The notes beneath the pieces are model-generated. The model was given only the letters and a program-made list of their open reading frames with translations. It did no database searches and had not been told where the DNA came from. A stretch of DNA of 42,145 nt, taken from contig JACNGQ010000182.1 of assembly GCA_014384025.1 (NCBI GenBank), positions 1-42,145 on the forward strand, read 5' to 3'. Below, piece after piece: positions 1 through 7,341 of this stretch (position 1 is the first letter of the stretch; each line of letters starts with the position of its first letter). Made by a program: the position numbers and the translations under genes. Source of the stretch: Planctomycetota bacterium (lineage in GTDB: Bacteria; Planctomycetota; Phycisphaerae; Sedimentisphaerales; Anaerobacaceae).

Positions 1-1801
1 TGTGGTCTTTAATGGGCGAGTGCAGGTAGATAACATAGTAGTACGGCGAAAAAAATCGGATCACCGGACACGCGCTGTATTCGTGGTTCACACCGGTGAA
101 GATCAGACCCGGCATCTTCTCCCACTGCGACAGATCTCCGGACCGGGCGAACTTGAAACAAAACTGCACGGGCTTGTTCGACTCATAAGCCATCAGAAAG
201 CCCTTCTCATCGCGGCATACAGACGCATTGAAAAGGTGCTCGTTTCCTTCCCTCGGAATCGCCGGCTCGCGCTTCCACGTCTTGAGATCGCGGCTCGAGA
301 AGTGATAGAGGCTTTGGAACCAGTCATGGTTGCTCCCTTCGCTGGCGAACACGTGGAGTTCCGGCCCGTTCATAAAAGCGCTGGCGAAGGAGTGACCTTC
401 GCCGAAGCGGCACAATTCATTGCCCGTGTTCAGGTCGATGGCGTAGAGATACATGCTCTTAGTATAGTCGTCGGTGTTGTTCTTGGTGTCATCGCGATAA
501 TTGAGCACATGCAGCGGCCGGCCACCTGTGAAGACGACCGGCGTGTTCTCCATGGCCCTGGGCATAGCGAAGGGCAATTTCGTCAACTTGGGCCGCTTGG
601 AGTTCGCCGGGGATTGAGAGGGAAGTCGTGGTGGGGCGATCTGAAAGAACAGGTCCGTGGGCCACAGCCCCAGCCGCTCGAAGCCTTCGGGCACGTCTTG
701 CTTGAATTGCACGTAAGCTCTCGTTTTACCCCGGGTCGTATAAGTTACTGCTTTCCTCGCCTCTCCAGATGTAAAGACACTGTAACCGGCCAGAATACAG
801 TCCTCCACATCGACATGCAGTCGTCCAGTGGGCGCGTGCCCTTGCGTACAGATGATACCCGTGGACTTCCCGCCCATTTCCGGCTGGGTGAAGTTCAGCA
901 CGATCATGCGGCAGTTGACAAATCTCGCCCGAGCACAGCCGCTGGCGTAGGAAATGGCCACAGCATTGTCAGAATGTACAAGGGTGCAATCTTCGAAAAC
1001 GACGTGGGGATATTTGGGCATCGCCTTCTCCCATCCTCCCACCAGGACGGCCGCAGTATCACCGACCCAGTCGAGGGCGAGAAAGTAGCACCGCCGAAAC
1101 ACGCTTGGCTCATTCTCTCGCACCGTCGGATAGACCACTCCGCCGCCGAAAGCGCGGCCCGTGCCCACACAGTCCTCGACCACAACGGTGAATCCCTCAC
1201 CGCTCTTGTTGGTGAGGTCCCAGAAGAAGCCGGCGTCTCCTCCAGCCGTGTAGAGATGACGCAGGTTCCATCGATCCCAGATGATGCTGGAGAAGGTCTC
1301 CTGGTTGTTACCATGCGGCCAATGTTTGTCAGAGGCGCGAATCGGCCCCCACCAATCCCAGCTCTTGAATCCCTTTTCGGGATCTCCGGAATCGATTACT
1401 GTCCAGCCTTTGGCGCCGGAGCCGTGACTGCCGTCGAAATCGCCGATCAGGTTGTTGTATGCTGCTGTTGCACCTTTGTGGGCCGGCGCTAAATTGGCCT
1501 CGACATAGGTGTCTGGCCGGATAATGACGTTATGGCCGCCCTTGTCATCGGGCACGGCATTAAGTGCCTTCTGAATGGTATGGAAAGCGGTTTTCCAGCT
1601 CCGCCCGTCCGTGTTGTCGCCCAGCTTGGAAACGTAGAGCGTCACTCCGCGTCGAATGTCATTCGGAGCAGCAGATGGTTCCGTCCCCAGTGAGATGCAA
1701 GGCGAAAGGATTGCTGTGAGCAGCGTCAGCAGGAAGATGGTTTTCATGATAGCAAGGGCAAATCCCCAAGGCAGTAATCTGTGAAGTAGTTGCCGCGTCA
1801 T
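1..1801 (-). CDS. Exported beta-helix / propeller-like protein (3' end outside window)
   Basis: The minus frame is open from the ATG at 1801 to the window edge, at least 600 codons, so the C-terminus is missing. The start at 1801 is chosen because GGAGG sits 8 nt upstream. A downstream in-frame ATG at 1747 lacks this site. Residues 1-40 form a long signal peptide. The N-terminal half opens with YVSKLGDNTDG and IQKALNAVP and contains recurring VxxEDCxLxxS-type turns, the pattern of a right-handed parallel beta-helix (DUF1565/pectate-lyase-like). The second half has FxSxDLKTWKR and FARSGDLSQWEK, which resemble blades of a GH43/sialidase-type propeller. It is probably a secreted polysaccharide-active protein. 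The enzyme class and substrate cannot be named from what is visible. A 496-codon open frame on the opposite strand is a GC-driven shadow. Confidence 0.8.
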   Translation of the reverse strand, partial: MTRQLLHRLLPWGFALAIMKTIFLLTLLTAILSPCISLGTEPSAAPNDIRRGVTLYVSKLGDNTDGRSWKTAFHTIQKALNAVPDDKGGHNVIIRPDTYVEANLAPAHKGATAAYNNLIGDFDGSHGSGAKGWTVIDSGDPEKGFKSWDWWGPIRASDKHWPHGNNQETFSSIIWDRWNLRHLYTAGGDAGFFWDLTNKSGEGFTVVVEDCVGTGRAFGGGVVYPTVRENEPSVFRRCYFLALDWVGDTAAVLVGGWEKAMPKYPHVVFEDCTLVHSDNAVAISYASGCARARFVNCRMIVLNFTQPEMGGKSTGIICTQGHAPTGRLHVDVEDCILAGYSVFTSGEARKAVTYTTRGKTRAYVQFKQDVPEGFERLGLWPTDLFFQIAPPRLPSQSPANSKRPKLTKLPFAMPRAMENTPVVFTGGRPLHVLNYRDDTKNNTDDYTKSMYLYAIDLNTGNELCRFGEGHSFASAFMNGPELHVFASEGSNHDWFQSLYHFSSRDLKTWKREPAIPREGNEHLFNASVCRDEKGFLMAYESNKPVQFCFKFARSGDLSQWEKMPGLIFTGVNHEYSACPVIRFFSPYYYVIYLHSPIKDH

Positions 1802-2114
1802 TGTCTAATCCTCCATTCAAACATATCTGGTGGTTCCCGGTCTCGCCCAACAATGTTTATCTGGTTTCCGTATAACATCCCAGGCGAGTATGAAACCACA
1901 AATCGCGACGTTACCGCTTCAGAGCTGTCCGCGATCTTCAATCATAGATGCTGTCCCTCTGTTGAGCAAGAAAAAACGGGGAAAAAATGAGCCCATTCTA
2001 CCTTTCTCCTTTATTATGTGGTTTGTATCTTGGGTTTACTTCGTGAGATAGGCGCAGCCGTCATTGAACTTCAGGGAGACAGTTGGCAGTCACGGAGATT
2101 TTTTGTGATTTCAA

Positions 2115-2143
2115 TTGAAATTCTACATGTAATATGTTATAAT
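2115..2143 (+). promoter_or_regulatory. Sigma70-type promoter
   Basis: TTGAAA (2115-2120) and a perfect TATAAT (2138-2143) are separated by 17 bp. No protein gene begins within 450 bp downstream. The first transcribed bases would be the hairpin-rich stretch at 2153-2240 and, further on, the tRNA-Sec gene. Confidence 0.6.
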
Positions 2144-2149
2144 ACGCAT

Positions 2150-2258
2150 ATATTAGCCAGCAGGCTAACGCAAATCGCCAGTAGGCGAAGTTCAGGCCGG
2201 AAAGCCAAGTCAAACTTGTCCCGGATTGTCTACATCGGGATTCCCTTAAGGAAATCTT
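2150..2258 (+). ncRNA. Candidate structured RNA (tandem small hairpins)
   Basis: Immediately downstream of a consensus promoter lie consecutive short perfect stems: TTAGCC-AGCA-GGCTAA (2153-2168), CGCC-AGTA-GGCG (2176-2187), GGC-CGGAAA-GCC (2195-2206), CAAGT-CAA-ACTTG (2206-2218, sharing one base with the previous stem) and TCCCG...CGGGA (2219-2240). The first two share the core GCCAGYAGGC. No open reading frame with a ribosome binding site covers the stretch. It does not match a riboswitch class I recognise. It may be a small RNA or the leader of the selC transcript. The assignment rests only on base-pairing potential. Confidence 0.3.
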
Positions 2259-2356
2259 ATGACTATATACCAAATACTAATGACTAAATACAAACGACTA
2301 TTCACTAACGACTATCAAATCTCTACGAATTCTTACGTACGAAATTATAAGCAAAT

Positions 2357-2557
2357 TATGCAAAACAAACCCAATTTTGAAAATGACAAAATGGACATAA
2401 GTTTAGACTTGGCAAAGGATTACAAAGAATATACGGATAATACCCATGGAAAAACAAACCCAATTCAAAGCCAATTTAAACCCAAACAAACCCAATTTAA
2501 GCCAATTTTAAGGCCTGGCAAAGCCAAAACAAACCCAAACAAAGCCAATTTCAAACG
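2357..2557 (+). repeat. Planctomycete-type dispersed CCAATT/AAACAAA repeat block
   Basis: The block begins ATGCAAAACAAACCCAAT and continues with tandem imperfect 10-12 nt units of the forms AAACAAACCCAATT and CAAAGCCAATTT. One frame reads as NPIQSQFKPKQTQF-like peptide, which is not a real protein. Two further blocks of the same family lie at about 23.9-24.2 kb and 41.75-41.99 kb in the opposite orientation. Confidence 0.8.
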
Positions 2558-2627
2558 GGGCATATACTCATTGACAGGGCAAAGCAGATTCATTACTATG
2601 GTAGCTGATAAAATAGGAAAAATATAC

Positions 2628-2722
2628 GGAGGTGACTGGTGCCTGGTGGTGCCCCTGGTCTTCAAAGCCAGTGTGGGGCTGATAAGGTCCCGGGTGGGTT
2701 CGATTCCCATTCGCCTCCGCCA
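2628..2722 (+). tRNA. selC: tRNA-Sec (anticodon TCA)
   Basis: This 95-nt gene includes an encoded CCA. It has the 8-bp acceptor stem typical of tRNA-Sec (GGAGGTGA paired with TCGCCTCC), an anticodon stem-loop with TCA at 2662-2664, a long variable arm (2672-2690) and a T arm with GGTTCGATTCC. The segment GGTCCCGGGTGGGTTCGA is close to the variable/T region of Escherichia coli selC. It inserts selenocysteine at UGA. It lies just upstream of the operon encoding the deiodinase-like selenoprotein and about 3-9 kb from four further predicted selenoprotein genes. selA, selB and selD are not in this window. Confidence 0.95.
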
Positions 2723-2824
2723 TTTATTTCCGGGCCGGATAAAACAGGACTATTTGCTTGTCCTTGGCCGATATTAAAGTATAATGAATCAGAATGTAGT
2801 ATTTGAATAATAGAAGTCGTTTTC

Positions 2825-3073
2825 ATGCTGACAAAAAATACAAAAATCATCGTTTTTTTCCTGTTTATTCTGCTCGGGGCGGTTTTAATCACGTACGGCG
2901 CGGTTTTTCATTCTACGAACGTTTTACCCCAAAACCAGGACGGTTCTCCGGCGGTTGCCAAATCTGAACCGGCTCTTATCAAAGATGCTTCAGTTGGCGG
3001 CCTAACGAGAGATGAGTCGGGCAAGATTAAGCAAACATACACCGGCCAATCTCCGCAAGCATGCGCTACGTGA
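2825..3073 (+). CDS. Small membrane-anchored protein upstream of Fe-S membrane protein
   Basis: This 82-aa ORF has a single N-terminal hydrophobic segment (about residues 8-28) followed by a polar, probably periplasmic tail with no recognisable motif and a single Cys near the C-terminus. It ends 19 nt before the chosen start of the 4Fe-4S membrane protein, so the two are probably co-transcribed. There is no clear Shine-Dalgarno site. It could be an accessory subunit or anchor for the electron-transfer module that follows. I do not recognise the family. Confidence 0.55.
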   Translation: MLTKNTKIIVFFLFILLGAVLITYGAVFHSTNVLPQNQDGSPAVAKSEPALIKDASVGGLTRDESGKIKQTYTGQSPQACAT

Positions 3074-3092
3074 GGCACTTAAAAAGGGGACC

Positions 3093-3959
3093 ATGGTGGC
3101 CATGGTCGAAAAGACTAAATTAAGCAATTTCGCTTCAAAAATTCTCGGCTGGCGGATGTGGGTGCAATCGGCATTCCTTCTGGTTTGGCTGGACCCATTG
3201 GGTCTGCGTATGCACACTGTCTGCTCGCCTGTTTTTCATTGTTATGCGTGCCCGTTGTCAACTTTCGCCTGTCCTATCGGAATCATCGCCCAGTTCGGCG
3301 CACTGCATATCTTTCCATTTATAGCAGTTGGGTTGTTAATAGCGGTCGGCGTTTTATTTGGGACTCTTATATGCGGCTGGGTTTGTCCCTTTGGTTTTCT
3401 GCAGGATATTGTCGCCAAAATTCCAACACCCAGGTTCGACCTGCCTAAATGGACTGGTAATTTGCGTTATGTAGTTTTAATTGTCACAGTGCTTGCAGTA
3501 CCTTATTTTTTCGGCGAAGGGCATTGGCTTTTTGTCTGTCGGGTCTGTCCGGCCGGAGCGCTTGAAGCGGCGGTGCCAAATATGGTCGGCCAGGCGGTTG
3601 GAGGCGATAAAATTATCTGGCCGAGCGCATTGAAGCTGACTATCCTCGGGCTGTTTTTAATAGCTATTTTCTTTATGAAAAGACCGTGGTGCAGGATATT
3701 GTGTCCGCTTGGTGCGATATTTTCACTTTTCAATCGTGTATCCGCATTCTTCCTGCGATTTAATCCTTATCAGTGTACCGAATGCAAACAGTGCCATAAA
3801 ATGTGCGAGTACGGCATAGAGCCGGAAAAGAGCCCGAATGATTCGCGGTGCGTTCGCTGCCTTGAGTGCATCGGCTGCAAGCCGGGCGCATTGACTCTCG
3901 GCAGTATCTTTGAAAATTCAAAAACAAACACTTCTCTCGATATTGAGAAACGGGAGTAA
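3093..3959 (+). CDS. NapH/NosR-type polytopic 4Fe-4S membrane protein
   Basis: The protein has 288 aa and several transmembrane helices. It carries the cysteine signatures of the NapH/NosR/RdxA 4Fe-4S membrane family: CYACPLSTFACP, CGWVCPFGFLQD, CRVCPAGALEA and CRILCPLGAIFS. A C-terminal ferredoxin-like part follows, with CTECKQCHKMC and CVRCLECIGCKPGAL. Family members pass electrons from quinol or membrane carriers to periplasmic reductases. Here the next gene, 82 nt downstream, encodes an exported hexaheme selenoprotein, which suggests a direct electron-transfer partnership (inference). The start at 3093 follows AAAAAGGGGA and lies after the previous stop. In-frame alternatives are 3012, which overlaps the upstream gene, and 3102. 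Confidence 0.85.
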   Translation: MVAMVEKTKLSNFASKILGWRMWVQSAFLLVWLDPLGLRMHTVCSPVFHCYACPLSTFACPIGIIAQFGALHIFPFIAVGLLIAVGVLFGTLICGWVCPFGFLQDIVAKIPTPRFDLPKWTGNLRYVVLIVTVLAVPYFFGEGHWLFVCRVCPAGALEAAVPNMVGQAVGGDKIIWPSALKLTILGLFLIAIFFMKRPWCRILCPLGAIFSLFNRVSAFFLRFNPYQCTECKQCHKMCEYGIEPEKSPNDSRCVRCLECIGCKPGALTLGSIFENSKTNTSLDIEKRE

Positions 3960-4041
3960 ACTGCGATAATTATTATTGATTTAGCGGATCAAATCCGGCA
4001 GAATATATAGTGTTCTACTGATTTAGGATAAGGAGTTAACG

Positions 4042-5736
4042 ATGAAACAAGTTTGCAGAAAAGCTTTCCGAAACACTCCCTTCTGGTTGACAATCGTATT
4101 TCTACTGGTATCCCTGATAGCAAATATCGGCGAAGGTCAACAAAGCAAAATGCCTCGCGGTTATAATCCCAAGATTAATATTGGAGAATTTCCACCCGAT
4201 TTCGAACTGCCCAGACTGGTGATTGAAACCGATGAAACGGGAAAATCTCAGGGAGTAATCAGCGAAACCGATACAGTGAAATTATCATCCTTCCGGGGTA
4301 AAAAACCGGTCTGCATGATTATGTCGAGCTATACGTGACCCCCGTTTACATCCCGTGCAGCAGACATGGAAAGATTGTACGCGTCGTACAATGAAGATAT
4401 CGAGTTCCTGATTGTTTACATCCGCGAGGCCCACCCTGAAATGTTGAGAGAGGGCAACAAAACGGGCATCGTCGGCAGACCAAAAGATATTGATGAGCGG
4501 ATTATTCTCGCGAGCGAGTGTGTAGCCAGGTACAAATTTACCATACCGATGGTCATAGACGGTATGGACGGCAAGGTCAATGACGATTATAAGGCCTGGC
4601 CTGTCCGGGTTACCGTTACTGATATTGACGGCAAGGTTGCCTTTTACGCCGGGCCCGGGCCTTTTGATTTCAGACTTCCGCCTGTTGAAAGGGTACTGAA
4701 AAAACTTATCGCCAACGGCGGCCGGATGCCGCCACCACCGGTGCCGCAATGGGGACAGACGGTTAACGGTCTGCGCTGCGGGCTAAGTATCGATCCGGAA
4801 AAACTGGTTATGGGTGACGTAGTTGCGGCCAAATTAATATTTGAGAACACGACCGACAAACCAATTGACTTCTATTACAAAGCTGCCGACGCTGCCAAAA
4901 ACATTGAGATTATTAATAGCAGCGGACAGGCTTTGAGCATTAAAGCCGGTGGTGGTAGTCGAATGCGTTCGAGGAGCAGTAATCCGGTTCAGAGGATTGC
5001 CCCCGGAAAAGCTTTTGAAGCCGAAGTCGAAGGTACAGTCGTTGCTCCCGGCGACCAGGCGGTGTTTGCTGTGGGGCAATTCAGCGCTGTGTACAACAAC
5101 GAAGTCAATGACGATACGCTGGCTCAAATCGAGCCGGCTCCCGCACGAGGGGCTTGGAAAGGTAAACTCAGTTCGGGTAAGTTTGCTATCGATTTAGAGC
5201 TGCCTCATCAGGAGGGGTGTATCGATTGTCACGGTGAGTCGGATTATCACCACGTAAAGGATGAAAACTGTGAGTACTGCCATGTAGGAGAAGTTGGTAC
5301 TGATGACTTTGGTGAAAAGGATGAGGTGTGTGTCGATTGCCATCCCCGCGAAGGTGTGTATGGCCGCAGACAAATCCTTGGACCGGAAGGAGAATTTGAT
5401 CTGGCTTCGAAGCACATTTCCGGCGAGATTACAGACAAAAGCTGCCTGTTATGTCATGACAACAGTAAACATCGCAACGGTGTCGTAAGTCTGATTGACC
5501 CGGATTCCGGTGGCGCTGAGCCCTGGACGGGTACTCGTACGGAATTCTGTCTGACCTGTCACGATGGCCAGCCGCCTGACGGCCTGTCTTTTCCTGCGAA
5601 ATCCATGGGCACCGGATTCGACAAAAAAGAATTCCTGGGCTCAGCCCTTTCACGGATTAAGGATGGCTGCAGCTATTGCCATACTCCGCACGGTTCACAA
5701 TATCCGTCACTATTAAAGAATCTGCATAGCCACTGA
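4042..5736 (+). CDS. Deiodinase-like selenoprotein fused to hexaheme cytochrome c (Sec99)
   Basis: One 564-aa protein is read through an in-frame TGA at 4336-4338. Residues 1-34 are a signal peptide. Residues about 50-230 form a thioredoxin-fold, iodothyronine-deiodinase-like domain, with FPPDFELPRL, the active site SSYT-U-PPF and YIREAHP at about 126-132. These match the family's xCTUPPF and YIxEAHP hallmarks. A beta-sandwich region follows. The tail holds six CxxCH haem sites at about residues 393, 410, 430, 468, 503 and 543. The start has AAGGAG upstream. A conventional reading would split it into two unrelated ORFs at the TGA and leave a cytochrome with no export signal. Deiodinase-like Sec domains are thiol or dehalogenation redox enzymes. 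The haem tail suggests it receives electrons from the Fe-S membrane protein encoded just upstream. The substrate is unknown. Confidence 0.9.
4353..4369 (+). promoter_or_regulatory. Candidate bacterial SECIS hairpin after Sec99 TGA
   Basis: CCGTG (4353-4357) pairs with CATGG (4365-4369), including one G-T pair, around a 7-nt loop CAGCAGA. The stem begins 14 nt after the TGA at 4336-4338, the usual spacing for a bacterial SECIS inside the coding region. The stem is short, so the element is plausible rather than certain. Confidence 0.4.
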
Positions 5737-5845
5737 TAAAAATGCGTGGGTGAAGTTGAAGAAGATTACACTTTCTTCGAGCTGTGACGCGAGCGGTGTT
5801 TTCTGAGACCGGATTACTGTCTCCAAGTCTTATCCGGCGTTGTCT

Positions 5846-7243
5846 TTATTGCTCAGAGGAGAGGTTGGTATCAGACTGCGCTGCAGTTGTCGGCATCGAT
5901 TTGAGACGCAAACATGCATAAAATCGTTCTCGGAAAAAGGGACTGTAAAATGCCAAAATCATAAAGGGAAATACAATAACATATAAACAGGCGCCTAAAA
6001 TCAGGCTTACTATGGGGATCATAATCAATACTGAAGAAATGGAAACAGTTATTTTTTGAATAATACACATACTGAAGAAAAGCACAAACATACTCACAAG
6101 ACAGACCACTATAGTCCAGAAGGCAAGATATAGCATAAATCGTAAGCTGCTGTAACGAATTCGGCATCGCCAACCTGCCAGGACAAAGCCAAGCAGAATT
6201 ACCAATGCCGACATAATTGACATTATCAGGGTTTCGAAGGTTTGCTGCGAAAAGTTAAGTCCGAAGTAGGATATTTCGCCTACCAGACAAATGACTGCCA
6301 TTAGGGCAAGAGCCCGAAGAAATGTGAGAAAGTGATTGCGATTTCCAAGCTTATGTGCTATCAAACCCATTACAGTGATACTTATAGATATAGATTGAAA
6401 CAGCATATCATACTGTTGGACAACTGAGGAAGACATGCCTGAGATATTCTTTAAGAGCAGGTATAATAGATTCACAATCACAAGCGGCGCAATGATAAGC
6501 AGCGCCCGGCGATCATGGTTTGACTTGGGTAATACAAACGCAACAATCAATGCCAGCCACAAAAGCACTCCTGGCGCTGAGTAATGCCACATCCAATTAT
6601 AAATGACTGCTGCACTTTGTTTTGTTCCCAGTATTCCGATATCCTGTGAAGCGACAATCCTGAATTTGCCAAAGGTTTTTGGAGGTACTCGCCACGAGTA
6701 CGAGCATGTGCCGCCTCAGCCAAACTCGAACTTGCCTGATGCTATTTCTTTGTCCCCTTTATAAATAGTAAAAGTGGGCGGTTTGCTCCTGTCTGAGCTG
6801 GTATATATTTCACCACCACCACCAAGCAGCTCATAATTCAATATAAGAGCACTTCCCCGTCTTTTAACTTTCACTGTTTGTGTCAGAGGGGCACCGAGTT
6901 TTAACACTGCCGGCCTATCCTCGGCAATGGTTACCCAATCACCAGAAGGTGTGCGATTACTCCGGCAAGAGTATCCGTCTATCAGATGTGTCTCCAGCAG
7001 ATGATATTCTCCCACTGGCAATTTTACGATTTCGTCCGGATGGTCTAAGCTTTGCGTTCGTCCATCTCTTTGCCTCAGAACCAGCCGCTCAATATATTTA
7101 CCCTCGATCTTTAGTTCGCCTTTGGCAGAATCCTGCTTATTGGTCTCCTGCGCCGGGCATATACATACTGCAGTTATCAACAGAAGTGAAATGACTGTAA
7201 TTTGATTGATTCGTCTGAATTTGGGGCTCTGTGCGAATATCAT
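5846..7243 (-). CDS. FG-U-GGTC family selenoprotein with 7-8 TM C-terminal domain (Sec176)
   Basis: Two ORFs (7243-6716 and 6592-5846) lie in one frame with no stop other than the TGA at 6718-6716. Read through, they give 465 aa. Residues 1-32 are a signal peptide. A beta-rich domain with KLPVGEY and YKGDKEIASGKFEFG resembles the C-terminal domain of the three paralogues encoded upstream. Then come Sec176 and GGTCSYSWRVP, about 30 linker residues, and 7-8 transmembrane helices (about 215-445) with no recognised motif. GTACTCG-TGG-CGAGTAC, a perfect 7-bp hairpin, follows the TGA. It is the last gene of the selenoprotein operon, 98 nt after its neighbour, with AAAGG 9 nt before the ATG. Fusion of the redox motif to a polytopic membrane domain suggests electron transfer across or within the membrane. 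Function is unknown. Confidence 0.8.
6685..6701 (-). promoter_or_regulatory. Bacterial SECIS-like hairpin (Sec176 TGA)
   Basis: GTACTCG / CGAGTAC form a perfect 7-bp stem with a TGG loop, starting 14 nt after the TGA at 6718-6716. Position and loop match the other three members of the family. Confidence 0.65.
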
Positions 7244-7341
7244 TTTTTCATACCTTTCTCGCTGCTCATCTATTTAATATTATAGACGCAAAGCGGTCTT
7301 TTGCGTTACAAAAAAACAAAGATTTCTATGCCCCTGTATTT

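Noticed and set aside
2-1492. 496-codon plus-strand open frame
   Set aside because: It is antisense to the beta-helix gene, has no ribosome binding site or domain, and its length is explained by GC-rich codons of the real gene.
2259-2777. 172-codon ORF through the repeat block and tRNA-Sec
   Set aside because: It reads the repeat units as NPIQSQF-like peptide and runs across selC; it is not a protein gene.
3071-3082. Stop TGA of the 82-aa membrane protein as a possible Sec codon
   Set aside because: Only two codons follow before TAA, with no homology or hairpin.
3012-3092. Upstream start for the Fe-S membrane protein
   Set aside because: It overlaps the upstream ORF by 62 nt and lacks a ribosome binding site; the extra 27 residues are basic and non-conserved in appearance.
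5758-5845. Possible bidirectional terminator between the converging selenoprotein transcripts
   Set aside because: GAAGAA/TTCTTC and CCGGAT/ATCCGG stems exist but neither has a T tract; too weak to annotate.
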